A stretch of DNA of 64,000 nt, taken from assembly GCF_005503625.1 (NCBI RefSeq), contig NZ_SCMX01000032.1, positions 1-64,000 on the forward strand. Direction: 5' to 3'. The notes under the pieces were generated by a model. That model was given only the letters and a program-made list of their open reading frames with translations. It was not told the DNA's origin and searched no databases. The stretch comes from Cupriavidus sp. 2SB. Its GTDB lineage: Bacteria; Pseudomonadota; Gammaproteobacteria; Burkholderiales; Burkholderiaceae. Each line of letters opens with the position of its first letter. Position 1 is the stretch's first letter. Of this stretch, positions 36,512 to 45,517 are shown piece after piece. The translations under genes were made by a program, and so were the position numbers.

Positions 36512-37207
36512 CTACGCGGAAGTCGCGCATGCCGTCATATCTTGATTGACATCGGCGTTTCTGTCGGCTGGCGTCTCAGCGGGCCTCTTCAAATCATTGC
36601 ACAGTTCAATCGCCCGCCTTGCTCGCTGCTTCCCTCTCATATCAACAACTTCGAGAACGGTCATCATAAACAGAAGCGCTGCTACGGCCAGGTACACCAC
36701 ACAGCCACGTAGAGATCCAGTCGCCCCCTGATAGAAAGACCACGCTAGGCTGATTGCGAAGCACAGAATCGTTATCCACGCGGCCTTGCTGATGTGGTCT
36801 GGAGAAGGAGGTACGAAGCCCTCATCCGCAACGTAGCCATCAGCCCCCAGGAACTCCAGGTACGTCGAGCCGCCTGCGACCGCTCTTGCCAGCAACAATG
36901 CCTCGGGATGCCGAGCAATATACCGCAGTTCTTCAAGCGAATAATCTACGCCGTAGGCGGAGAACATACGACCGGCATCCGCCAAAGTCGGGGCTTCTGG
37001 ATTTAAGGATTCCCACGCCTTAGCGACAGCGTCCGGATTTCGCATGCAGTGTTCACGTGCAATCCACGAGAGGAAGTTGCCCAACGTGGAAAGAATGCCT
37101 CCCGATACCTGGCTTAGCATAGATTCTGAAATTTTCGATGACGGGAATGGTTCAGATTCTAGCCGCATCCACCGGAAGAATCGCTTTACCTGAAGACCCT
37201 CCCACAT
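36512..37207 (-). CDS. Hypothetical membrane protein
   Basis: This is a 231-aa protein with two adjacent membrane helices near residues 145-190 (AAWITILCFAISLAWSFY and CVVYLAVAALLFMMTVLEV). A soluble N-terminal domain and a basic C-terminal tail lie on either side. AAGGAG is right next to the start. No family is recognised. It is convergent with the ScoMcrA-like gene, so it is probably independent of it. Confidence 0.55.
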   Translation of the reverse strand: MWEGLQVKRFFRWMRLESEPFPSSKISESMLSQVSGGILSTLGNFLSWIAREHCMRNPDAVAKAWESLNPEAPTLADAGRMFSAYGVDYSLEELRYIARHPEALLLARAVAGGSTYLEFLGADGYVADEGFVPPSPDHISKAAWITILCFAISLAWSFYQGATGSLRGCVVYLAVAALLFMMTVLEVVDMRGKQRARRAIELCNDLKRPAETPADRNADVNQDMTACATSA

Positions 37208-37283
37208 CACTCCTTAGAGGGATGGTAAAGCACGATTCTTCAGAGGGCCCTTGGCGCGCATGCATACCGGTTTTTCGCTAGTG

Positions 37284-37532
37284 TCAAACGGCTCGCTCCA
37301 CCACCAACCGGCCGCTTACTAGATCTAACCGCATCAGCTCACGCCTGCCGTTTGGGTGCACTCGTACCGCTCGGCCAGGATAACGCCGATCCGATATGTA
37401 AATGGCACGCCCCTCCCTCAGGTGCCTCGATGCCTCACTGCCATCGTCGTTGGCGAGCATGTCTTCGAACTCTGCGAAGAAACGCTCCTCTTCGCTGGGG
37501 GAGGCGTTGTCCAAGAACCTCGGATCTATCAT
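37284..37532 (-). CDS. Small hypothetical protein
   Basis: This is an 82-aa acidic-then-basic protein (IDPRFLDNASPSEEER, DMLANDDGSEASRHLREG, RRYPGRAVRVHPNGRR). The ATG at 37532 is preferred; a longer version starts at 37595. The family is unknown. It lies downstream of tniQ on the same strand, with a hairpin (CCCGGTAC/GTACCGGG, 37640-37660) in between. Confidence 0.45.
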   Translation of the reverse strand: MIDPRFLDNASPSEEERFFAEFEDMLANDDGSEASRHLREGRAIYISDRRYPGRAVRVHPNGRRELMRLDLVSGRLVVERAV

Positions 37533-37672
37533 TACCGCTCCAGTATTCAATGTGCTGCGATGACTTATTGCCGTAGCCAAAACTGCTCGTCCCACGGAGC
37601 GACTGTTCGCTCAACACCATCCTCTGTCGTTCAAAGAGCCCCGGTACGGCACGTACCGGGAACTGTCAAACT

Positions 37673-39019
37673 TTACAGCCGTTCATTCTCGTTCTGCCAG
37701 GCATTCCCATCTCCGCTACGCCTCGCCAATCTTATGGCTTCCTCCAGCGCGGCCTCCTCGAATTGCCAAACCGGATGTCCGTCGACTAGTGGTCCTGTAA
37801 TTGCACGAAGTAGGCCATCCGCTATCAACTTGTACAATCGCTTCCTGGAAAGCCCATGCGCTCGCCTCGCTTCTGCCAGCGTAAATAATTTTGCTCGTCG
37901 CTCCGCCGCCGCAGTGACGCTGTCCTTCAGAATCGAGCCCATTCGACGCCCGCTCGACGTCGCAAAAAATCTGCCGACAAGCTCTCCCTTCTCCACAAGC
38001 TCTCTCACTTTGGCGGTCCGCATATGTAAGATCTTCGCGGCCTCCTTTGCCGAGATCCATTCGTGCGACTCACGTGACTCCGACGAGAACCTTCGGTTTC
38101 TTTTTGCCAACTGACCAGTCCAGTTACTGCCGATGTAGCTCTCAAATCCGTCGCGCAGGAACGCGAATGATGCCTCCGGAAAGCTCTTATATAGGGTCGG
38201 ATAGAACCGCCCAAAATGGGCGGACAGCTTGTTGCCATTCGCTTCTAAGCTTCCCCGTGCACCGATCTGATCGACTAGGCGATGAAAGCCACCTGGCCAA
38301 TCGAAGAGTACCTCACATGTGGCCTGCACCATGGCAATAGCGTTTTCGAGCTGCATGACACCGGAAATCTTCTGCGCCTTCGCTGTTTGCCGAACAGCAT
38401 AGGCACCGAGAAACCAGGTAAGGCGAAGCAGCTCCTCGACGTTAAGAACTAAGGCGTGCGACGGAAGGACTTGTCCTACTGAGGCGCCGGGATGCAGCAC
38501 GGATGCCAACAAGCCTGCATAGCACTGCGCATACTCGGTGCACGTTACCGCAGTAGCGGTCTCAAGCAGGGTGCCACAGGAGCACTTGCCGAGCGGCGCG
38601 TTGGTCCACCGGATAGCGCGCCTGCATCTGTGACAATCATCACGTAGCCAAACGGCGTGCTTGTCACAGGCAACACCGAACGTCACCCCCCAAACTGCAC
38701 GATGATATCGTTGCTCGGCCAGGCATCTCGGGCAATAGCGTTGGAAGCGGGTATTCCAATATCGCGATGCCACATTGCCACGATCATGGGTATTCAGGGC
38801 TCCGAGGCCATATATTGGCCCGCGAAGAATCGCCAACGTTTCCTCATCGTGCCCCGTAAGCTCACTTAGAGATGCACGCGCTCCTCCAGAAACATTTGCT
38901 GCGCGCGCAAGGGATGCGCACCACCGCGGGCGATCGAATCCGTTCAATGAGCTCAAACGCAGGACGTACCCTTGCTTCGACTCATGTGCGAGTGGCAATG
39001 GCCGAACTAATAGCAACAT
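37673..39019 (-). CDS. tniQ: TniQ/TnsD-family target-selection protein with C-terminal helix-turn-helix pair
   Basis: This is a 448-aa TniQ protein. The N-terminus LLLVRPLPLAHESKQGYVLRL is the TniQ signature. It is followed by zinc-ribbon Cys/His sets (YCPRCLAEQ, CDKHAVWLRDDCHRC, KCSCG). The C-terminus carries two excisionase/MerR-like DNA-binding helices (WISAKEAAKILHMRTAKVREL and LFTLAEARRAHGLSRKRLYKLI). TnsD-like proteins bind the att site and recruit TnsC, so this longer protein is the best candidate to recognise the gyrB end. GGAG before the ATG at 39019 decides the start. Confidence 0.88.
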   Translation of the reverse strand: MLLLVRPLPLAHESKQGYVLRLSSLNGFDRPRWCASLARAANVSGGARASLSELTGHDEETLAILRGPIYGLGALNTHDRGNVASRYWNTRFQRYCPRCLAEQRYHRAVWGVTFGVACDKHAVWLRDDCHRCRRAIRWTNAPLGKCSCGTLLETATAVTCTEYAQCYAGLLASVLHPGASVGQVLPSHALVLNVEELLRLTWFLGAYAVRQTAKAQKISGVMQLENAIAMVQATCEVLFDWPGGFHRLVDQIGARGSLEANGNKLSAHFGRFYPTLYKSFPEASFAFLRDGFESYIGSNWTGQLAKRNRRFSSESRESHEWISAKEAAKILHMRTAKVRELVEKGELVGRFFATSSGRRMGSILKDSVTAAAERRAKLFTLAEARRAHGLSRKRLYKLIADGLLRAITGPLVDGHPVWQFEEAALEEAIRLARRSGDGNAWQNENERL

Positions 39020-39130
39020 ATCTTCGCTCCAGCGAATCCGATCTAAGGCGATGCGCAGTAGATCTGGCACGTGCACTGGAACGCCGACGGATATCTGTTG
39101 TCACCCCACTTTGGCCCAAAGAGAGGCTTG

Positions 39131-39919
39131 TCAAAATCTTGCCACATATGACATGGTTAGGACTGTCACCATATCGAGGCGATGGTTCTCGGTGGAAGGC
39201 GGCATCTCCACCTCCTCACCGTCCCATCGTCTAACGTATCGCTCAGCGCTTTGAAAAAGCGAGACGAAGTCGGCAACTAACCAGTCCTCCACGAAGCGCT
39301 GAAACCCTCTAGAGCGCGCTTCGGCAAATGGAAGGTCGTTTCTAAGCCAGTCTTCGAGTGCTTTGGTGAAAACCAACACGCTCACAGGCGCTTCCACCTG
39401 ACTGTCGACTCTATTCGTAAGATCGTTCCCGCACACACATTGAATTAATTGTTCGCGGCGCCAATCTAAGGTGCAACCGCACTTCGGACACGTGTCGATC
39501 AACCAATGCCGGTGCCGTACACACGCACAGATCATACGAAGGTCTCGTATGGCCGGTGTCGCCTTTCGTTCTCGAAGGCACTCGACGCAGATCGCCGAAC
39601 GCGTCCGGCGAAAGAGCTTTTTTGGTATTTCGGCATTCATGAACTGCACCACATGTTGCAGTTCAGTCGGTTTGGGTCGACATGTCATATTGGATAGGAC
39701 TTCAGGGTCAATTCCAACCGACTCCGCGAGCAGCAACTGAGGGCGATGGCTCTGGACCCCGAACGACACCAGCTTGCTTAGCACCGAAGGCGCCCAGTTC
39801 AGAGAGGTAAGACCGTTCAACTCCCCTACTCTGTGGACATAACTGAACAGACTTTCACCCTCATATGGCCGGGGCCGCACAAGGAGTCTGGCAGGAAGCA
39901 GCTTATTAGCTATAGCCAC
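39131..39919 (-). CDS. tniQ: Shorter TniQ-family protein
   Basis: This is a TniQ-family protein of about 262 aa. LLPARLLVRPRPYEGESLFSYVHRV opens the domain, followed by zinc-binding clusters (CVECLRE, CACVRHRHWLIDTCPKCG, CVCG). It lacks the C-terminal helix-turn-helix pair of its neighbour. The start is uncertain: GTG at 39919 overlaps the tnsC end by 14 bp, GTG at 39931 is also possible, and an ATG at 40015 lies deep inside tnsC. Two TniQ proteins in one Tn7-like cluster may serve different target pathways. Confidence 0.83.
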   Translation of the reverse strand: MAIANKLLPARLLVRPRPYEGESLFSYVHRVGELNGLTSLNWAPSVLSKLVSFGVQSHRPQLLLAESVGIDPEVLSNMTCRPKPTELQHVVQFMNAEIPKKLFRRTRSAICVECLRERKATPAIRDLRMICACVRHRHWLIDTCPKCGCTLDWRREQLIQCVCGNDLTNRVDSQVEAPVSVLVFTKALEDWLRNDLPFAEARSRGFQRFVEDWLVADFVSLFQSAERYVRRWDGEEVEMPPSTENHRLDMVTVLTMSYVARF

Positions 39920-40937
39920 TGAACGGCTCACCGGTTTTGTTAAGCAGCCTTGGTATGAACGCACTATCAAAGGGATTGCGCTCACGATCCGTCGCGCTCC
40001 ATATCTCGCTCTCAAATGCCATCCTCAACACATCGAGGTCTATCCGATCACGCCCCTCTTCCAAAGCAATCCGTATCGCACCACCGGTAAGCTTCATGAG
40101 ATAGTCGATGAGCCCATGGGTCGCATAGAACATGAGAGGAATCACTGCCGGCTCAATGAACGCCGATGCCTTTTTGAACGGCGCTTGGGAACTAAGTGTA
40201 TTCAGGAAATCTGCGAACTTTATCGCCTCCATCTTTGTTTTTATGGAAAATGGCGGCAACGTAGCTTGGGGAAGGAACCGACGACGCAATTGCTCATTGA
40301 CCTCGAGAATCCGTTTGCAGTGAGGCAGTCCAAGTAGCACAAACGGAACCCGCGTGGCGTTAATCAATTGCTTGAGCCAATCTGCAACCTTGTATTCTAT
40401 CTTTCCACCTGAGTTGTCAATGAACTGCTGGAATTCGTCCAATATCGCAATTTCAACGCGACACTCTCTAAACAAAGTAACTATGCGTGCCGTCTTGCTT
40501 TCGGCAGATCCTCTGTCCCCATAGGGATCACCTAGCTTCGTCAATATTCTTTCGGCGACATTCTTGATCGTGGGTCCCGATGGAAGTTCTATTTCCACTA
40601 CTCGTATTACGGTGCGATCCTCGAGCTCTTCCCGCGGATATTTCGCCTCGTACGATTTGCGCAGTGTTGACTTGCCCGCCCCCGAGACACCGGTGATAAG
40701 AAGGCAATCCGGCTCTTCGACAAGGTGGCGGCCATATAGGTGGCACCTCTCAATAGCCTGCATTGCTTTCATGAACGTCGGATATCGAATAAGTTTACTG
40801 CGGAACTCGATCGCCGCCGCGTCGGCCGGCGGAAGGGATTGCATGCCACTAGTGAACATTTCAGCCTGCGACTGCCCTACCGACATGACGCGGTTGCGGC
40901 TGGGCTTTCGTTTGTCGTTCTCAGCGCTGTCAGCCAC
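39906..40937 (-). CDS. tniB: Transposition regulator ATPase TniB/TnsC
   Basis: This is an AAA+ ATPase of 343 aa that links target selection to the transposase. Walker A is GVSGAGKST (residues 83-91) and Walker B is AILDEFQQF near 165. RVPFVLLGLPHCKRIL and RRRFLP (arginine finger region) follow. It starts with GTG at 40937, four bases after the end of tniA, with GAGGAG upstream. The gene is translationally close to tniA and overlaps the downstream tniQ. Confidence 0.93.
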   Translation of the reverse strand: MADSAENDKRKPSRNRVMSVGQSQAEMFTSGMQSLPPADAAAIEFRSKLIRYPTFMKAMQAIERCHLYGRHLVEEPDCLLITGVSGAGKSTLRKSYEAKYPREELEDRTVIRVVEIELPSGPTIKNVAERILTKLGDPYGDRGSAESKTARIVTLFRECRVEIAILDEFQQFIDNSGGKIEYKVADWLKQLINATRVPFVLLGLPHCKRILEVNEQLRRRFLPQATLPPFSIKTKMEAIKFADFLNTLSSQAPFKKASAFIEPAVIPLMFYATHGLIDYLMKLTGGAIRIALEEGRDRIDLDVLRMAFESEIWSATDRERNPFDSAFIPRLLNKTGEPFSGYS

Positions 40938-40940
40938 GGC

Positions 40941-42956
40941 TCACTCCTCTGAATTGGTTATTTGCACAGTGCGGCATTCAACGTCGAATTCCGACAGCTC
41001 CCTATCGGTGAGCCACGACACGATATCGTCGGCGGTTTCCTTTTCCGTCGGAGGGCCGTCCTCAGCTCTGTCCTTTCTATTGGGCGTTTCTTCAGCGTGT
41101 TGCCGTAGCGCCTCCCTGACTGTCGCGGGCTGTCGCTTTTTGCGCGAAGCGGGAGCTATACGGGATTCCAGAAGGCGCTGGGTGAACTCTCGCACTTCCA
41201 ATTTGGCCGCAAGCATGGCGTCGTGGAAAGGCAACGCTTTATAGTCGTCTTTCGCCTTCCTAGTGATGAGGACGTGTTGCTCTAACGTTAGGCCGTTCGC
41301 GTAGCCAGGCGATGTGCAACTCGCAAGAGCGTATTCTTTGCGTTCAGTATCCAGGACATGTACGGCGCCGAGATCGTCCGGGTCGAATCTGACCGTAACC
41401 TCTAACGACCTCCGTCCCGCAAGAATGCGTTGCAACGCCGACGACGTGTATCGAAGGTTGTGCAGCTGCACGCCGTTGCGATCTAGCTGCCGCCTAACGA
41501 CTTGGCCAAGGTACACCTTGAGCCGCTGCGGGTCGGGCGCGAGTTCAGGAGCGTCGATCGCCACACCCTCATTCCATCGCTGTAGCGGGGCCGCGTTGAT
41601 ACCTCGGTGAAATGTGGCCCCATATACGTCCACGATCCACTTGTGAAGGGCTAGCTGAAGTTCGCCAAGGGTAAGCACTGCTTTGGCAACCGAGTCGTAG
41701 TCGAGCCGTTTTGCATAGGTCGAATATGTGGTGCCTGGAACCAGATGGAGAAAGCTGTAATTCAGTGTTTTTAGAAATCGTTCAATGACACCCTTCAAAT
41801 GCGGTGTACGCGGCTGACAATAAAGCAGATGGGTGCCAAGGTCTGCGCATGCCGCCTCTAGATCTTTCGCATGAAACTCCAGGCCGTTGTCACAGACGAT
41901 CAGCTCGATCAGCCCGAAGCACGGCCAGACGCCTTTGACCTCGGAATACATCTCGCGCATGTACGTCTTAGGAAGCATCGCGTGACGCAAGCACCGGAGT
42001 ACCGACTGCACGCTGGGCTTTCGGAAGCTCAAATGGTAGCCGACCACCATTCGCGAATACCGGTCGATCATGACGGTCACCCATGGGCGGCCGAGAACGA
42101 GTGATGTGGCCTCGTCGATCACAAGCACGTCCAACGGCGTATTATCAACTTCGACGCGCTGCAGTGGCCGCGTGCATTCCGGCCCCTTACCAAACATAGT
42201 GAGTTGCTGTGTCGCGATCCGCTGACCATATCGACGCTTCAGCACGTCATATTTTTCGTACTGATCGAGAAATCTGTTGATTAGCCGCATGGAGTCATCG
42301 GGGAGTGTCTCTTCTGGAAACCTGGCCAGGTTTGCTTTCCTGACCCGCGCGTTTATCCAATCGCGGAGCGCCACCTTGGACTCTCGCTGCTCAGTTAGAT
42401 AGACCCTCTCAATACCTTCGACGATCAGGTCCCTCAGAACCTCTGGGTAGTCGGAACGGGGCCGCCTACCTCGAAGCTCCCATTTGTCTATCAGAGCCCG
42501 AATGTCCATGTTGCCGAACACCCATCTCCGTCGCCAAGCGTAGAAGCGTGCGATCGCCGGCGGCCGACCTCCAGGCTCAATCTGTTCTGCACACGTGCGA
42601 AGCAATTCGGATAAAACTTGTCGGCCGAGTCGGAGCCGCCCGTCTGGACAAATCGCTGTAAGGTACTTCCACTTACGGATAGCCTTGTTACGTATCGCCT
42701 CGGAAAAGTCCGCCAGACTTCGTTCGATAGGGGCCTGACGGGAACGCTCGCCATCGTCCGCCGGAAATTCACTGAAGGTCGTGATCTTGAGACGGGCCTG
42801 CTCGTACAAGCTTAGGAGTTGCAGGTTCGAGTATTCATACAGTGCCCCGTCGCTGGCTGAGCGTAGTTGCAAACGGTCACCGACAATCTCGACGATACGA
42901 TGGTGAACAGCATCGATCGTCAGGATTGATCCTCGCTTAAACAAACAGCGCGTCAT
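40941..42956 (-). CDS. tniA: DDE transposase TniA/TnsB
   Basis: This is the strand-transfer transposase of the Tn7-like element (671 aa). An N-terminal helix-turn-helix region precedes the RNase H-like core. The first catalytic Asp lies in VEVDNTPLDV, the second in IVCDNGLEFHAKD and the Glu in HLKGVIERFLKTLN. GRPWVTVMIDRYSRMVVGYH is typical of the rve fold. A basic C-terminal tail probably contacts TnsC. The ATG at 42956 follows GGAGG and overlaps tnsA by 20 bp. Confidence 0.94.
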   Translation of the reverse strand: MTRCLFKRGSILTIDAVHHRIVEIVGDRLQLRSASDGALYEYSNLQLLSLYEQARLKITTFSEFPADDGERSRQAPIERSLADFSEAIRNKAIRKWKYLTAICPDGRLRLGRQVLSELLRTCAEQIEPGGRPPAIARFYAWRRRWVFGNMDIRALIDKWELRGRRPRSDYPEVLRDLIVEGIERVYLTEQRESKVALRDWINARVRKANLARFPEETLPDDSMRLINRFLDQYEKYDVLKRRYGQRIATQQLTMFGKGPECTRPLQRVEVDNTPLDVLVIDEATSLVLGRPWVTVMIDRYSRMVVGYHLSFRKPSVQSVLRCLRHAMLPKTYMREMYSEVKGVWPCFGLIELIVCDNGLEFHAKDLEAACADLGTHLLYCQPRTPHLKGVIERFLKTLNYSFLHLVPGTTYSTYAKRLDYDSVAKAVLTLGELQLALHKWIVDVYGATFHRGINAAPLQRWNEGVAIDAPELAPDPQRLKVYLGQVVRRQLDRNGVQLHNLRYTSSALQRILAGRRSLEVTVRFDPDDLGAVHVLDTERKEYALASCTSPGYANGLTLEQHVLITRKAKDDYKALPFHDAMLAAKLEVREFTQRLLESRIAPASRKKRQPATVREALRQHAEETPNRKDRAEDGPPTEKETADDIVSWLTDRELSEFDVECRTVQITNSEE

Positions 42957-43638
42957 CGTCGGCCTCCGCGAAAGGTCGGACCAAGGTCTCAGCAGCCAAT
43001 GGCTGATGGAGGTCACAGACAAGATTGCGGACGGCCAATGCCTCTAGCACGTTTCTATAGCTCCCGAGTATTTCGATAGCCTCCGCAAAGTTGACCGAAT
43101 GAGCGCCTCGCCAATCCAAGTCCGCGCAGACGTTCGGCACGGATTCGTATGGACGCATATGCAGCAGGTACGAAACCAACTGTGAGCGATTGGAATGACA
43201 GATATGCTCCTCTGTGAGTGCGACAAAGCGAGCGCCTGTACTTTCGAAGTAACTGGCAATTGCTGCGAAGCGCTCATTGTTCTCCGGCGTGGCGAGCCTT
43301 TCTGCAGGCTTGACCTCAACGAACCATTCTTGTCCATTCTCCCAGAGGAATCTGAAGTCTGGCGTATAGCGCCGCCGGCGCCCGCTAGTCACGTAGGAAA
43401 TTGATAGGGGCTGTTCGTCAAAGGCCGCAATCGTGCGAGCAAACTCCGCCAGGTGAAGGCAGGTCATCTCGAGTAGGCTCTCGCATCGCACCATTCGCTG
43501 CATTTTGCGGGACGCGAATTTTCCCCTAAACCCGCGCCCTGAGGGTCGCACCGGGTTACGAGTGTTGTGATACGGAAGTTGGGAGGGGAAAAGATGCCGC
43601 GCTGAGACATGCTGGGTAGGCGCGCTATGGTCAGCCAT
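42937..43638 (-). CDS. tnsA: TnsA-like endonuclease
   Basis: This is a 233-aa restriction-fold nuclease that cuts the 5' ends for cut-and-paste transposition. The PD-(D/E)XK residues are visible: Glu in CESLLEMTCLHLAEF, Asp94 in RRYTPDFRF, and Glu108 and Lys110 in WFVEVKPAE. FDEQPLSISYV is typical of TnsA. The C-terminal half is the TnsB/TnsC contact region. Its presence sets this element apart from Tn5053-type tniABQ transposons. It is the first gene of the tns operon. Confidence 0.9.
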   Translation of the reverse strand: MADHSAPTQHVSARHLFPSQLPYHNTRNPVRPSGRGFRGKFASRKMQRMVRCESLLEMTCLHLAEFARTIAAFDEQPLSISYVTSGRRRRYTPDFRFLWENGQEWFVEVKPAERLATPENNERFAAIASYFESTGARFVALTEEHICHSNRSQLVSYLLHMRPYESVPNVCADLDWRGAHSVNFAEAIEILGSYRNVLEALAVRNLVCDLHQPLAAETLVRPFAEADDDALFV

Positions 43639-43904
43639 GATGGGTCCCTAATCGCTTTTTGGAGGCGACCACCGGGCAGCGGTACCCCAAGCTAGGGCGT
43701 CGCCAACAAGACTCCGGTTTTTGGGCGTAATAACTCCCACCCTTAGGTTGTTATCCCCAAAGCAAAACCGCAGCTAACCGATGATCGATGAATAGACGGC
43801 CTTGACCAGCCAACCGCGAGGAGGGATACTTCGAGCGCCAACCAGAAGTATTGGCCTCCAAGTGAGGTCAGCGACGGGGCAAGCCGCCAAGGTTTGTCCC
43901 GTTT
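43639..43904. other. Upstream region of tnsA
   Basis: This 266-bp gap holds no gene that I can support. It must contain the tns operon promoter. I saw no copies of the terminal 15-bp motif here, so the transposon end is not directly upstream of tnsA as it is in Tn7. Confidence 0.4.
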
Positions 43905-44330
43905 TTACATTTCGGCGTCCTCCTTTGACTTACGTCGGCGCAGCCGTGGCGGGCCATATGTAGGCTCGTCCGCAAGAAGCTCATCGATCCGCACCAATTC
44001 ACGTAAAGCCCGAATTTGAGCCGGATACAACCGGTCAATTTTTTCCCAGAGCTCGTGGCACAGCAGGTACGTCTCGGTTGGGACATCTGCCGGCAGCACA
44101 AATCGCCGCCGCGACCTTTCTGCAGCAAGCCGCATTTCAAGGTTGTCTCGGTCATTGAGAGATAGCTCTCTGTCGAGCTTTCCCAGAAATTCGTCACTCG
44201 GCGGTTTGGTGCCCAGTTCGATAGCGGAGACGTAGGCCTGTTCGTAGCCCAGCAGCTTGGCTAGCTCATGCTGTCGCATGCCGCTACGCAAACGTACGGC
44301 GCGGAGAAAAGTGGCGAATGGGCTGCTCAT
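43905..44330 (-). CDS. XRE-family transcriptional regulator
   Basis: This is a 141-aa protein with an N-terminal Cro/C1-type helix-turn-helix (FLRAVRLRSGMRQHELAKLLGYEQAYVSAIELG) and a mostly helical C-terminus rich in Arg and Glu. I start it at 44330 where the domain begins. It sits between the tns operon and the DISARM-like operon on the same strand and could control either, or itself through AGTAC motifs upstream. Confidence 0.8.
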   Translation of the reverse strand: MSSPFATFLRAVRLRSGMRQHELAKLLGYEQAYVSAIELGTKPPSDEFLGKLDRELSLNDRDNLEMRLAAERSRRRFVLPADVPTETYLLCHELWEKIDRLYPAQIRALRELVRIDELLADEPTYGPPRLRRRKSKEDAEM

Positions 44331-44633
44331 ACGGCCGCATCTGGAGATGGTACTTAGTACAACATACTGAACGGGCTCAGCGGCTATTGAAGTACATTTC
44401 AGTCTACTTGCCAAGAAGAGTTTTTCTTGCAAGCTGTTGATATATAAGGTTTTATACCGTTAAACAGTACCAAAAGCGTAAGCCGATGGCCGCCGCCCGT
44501 TCCGCCGTCACGTTGGAAGTCGGGCGTGGCTGGGCTACGAGCGCACCTGCTGGGCAGCAGGTCCCGAAGGTTTGCCGACTGGTGATGCCATTCGCCGCCC
44601 TATCGCCATGTGAGGCTCGAGCTGAGCAAGACG
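44331..44633 (-). promoter_or_regulatory. Promoter/operator region of the XRE gene
   Basis: This 303-bp gap contains an AT-rich block (44430-44470, ATATATAAGG and TTTTATACC). The palindrome GTACT-T-AGTAC lies at 44350-44360, with further single AGTAC copies near 44391 and 44466. Short palindromes 20 bp before an XRE start are typical autoregulatory operators. Assignment is by position only. Confidence 0.35.
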
Positions 44634-45509
44634 TCATAGCCATCTTGTGGCTGCAGCAAGGACTGCGTCCACGACCTCAGCGACGCCAGCGGCGGCATGT
44701 CCTTCAAGTACGACGCCCATCTCCATCGAGTTTTCGAGTGAGGCCGCGGTTACGTTCGACGAACCCAGGTAGGCGGTGCTGCGGTCGCAGAGCACCGCCT
44801 TTGCGTGAAACGTTTCCCGCCCACCGTCCATGCGTGGAATCGAATAGTTAAAAACATGCACGCCGTGCGCCTTGAGCCACGATGAGATGGCATCGAAGCC
44901 GACCGGGTAGTCCTTCCGCGCGGTGTCTTCCAGGCTGCGAAGAATCAGGGTACTCTCGACCCCGGGGGGTGCGTGTGCCAGCATCTCCTGTAGCCAAGCA
45001 GCGCCCCTACTGTCGAGGAACGGCGTCATGATGACCACGCGCCGCTGCGCCGCCCGAACCATACCGTGAAAGGCGTGCTCGGTAGATTCCAGGTCTGTCG
45101 TTCGCCAGCCCAGCGCCGATAGCTTTTGTTCCAGAACGCTAGGCCGCGGCGGTTTGGTGAGCACGACCTGGGCTACAGTCGCATCCCGGTGGACGAACGA
45201 CCGATAATGCTCGACGCTATTCAGGGCGAAGGCCAGACGCCGAAAACGCAGATGCGCGCCGCCGCGAGGCCTGAACCCCGCCGGCGTTGCCTCGACAAGA
45301 CCGAGCCCAACCGAACGCTCGAGTAGGTCCCGCGTCGCCCCCTCTTCGGTGACGCCCAACTGCGCCGCGTCGACCAACGAACGGGCCGACTGCACCGAAT
45401 CGGCGGGCAGGTCTGCCCATGCCTCCAGCAGCGCCGCCGCGAGGCCCGCTTTGTCGGCCAGGCCCGCCAGCGCCGCTTGCTCGAAAGCCGTCAGCTTTTG
45501 CGCAGACAT
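44634..45509 (-). CDS. drmC: Phospholipase D-like protein, DrmC-like
   Basis: This is a 291-aa protein with a single C-terminal PLD motif (FHAKAVLCDRSTAYLGSSNVT, then ENSMEMGVVLEG), the HxK and downstream N/E pattern of PLD nucleases. VVIMTPFLDSRGAAWLQEM forms the preceding strand-helix. The N-terminal 100 residues are helical. In DISARM the PLD protein DrmC is the last common gene and is reported as dispensable in at least one system. It starts 9 bp after drmB. Confidence 0.8.
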   Translation of the reverse strand: MSAQKLTAFEQAALAGLADKAGLAAALLEAWADLPADSVQSARSLVDAAQLGVTEEGATRDLLERSVGLGLVEATPAGFRPRGGAHLRFRRLAFALNSVEHYRSFVHRDATVAQVVLTKPPRPSVLEQKLSALGWRTTDLESTEHAFHGMVRAAQRRVVIMTPFLDSRGAAWLQEMLAHAPPGVESTLILRSLEDTARKDYPVGFDAISSWLKAHGVHVFNYSIPRMDGGRETFHAKAVLCDRSTAYLGSSNVTAASLENSMEMGVVLEGHAAAGVAEVVDAVLAAATRWL

Positions 45510-45517
45510 GGCCGGGG

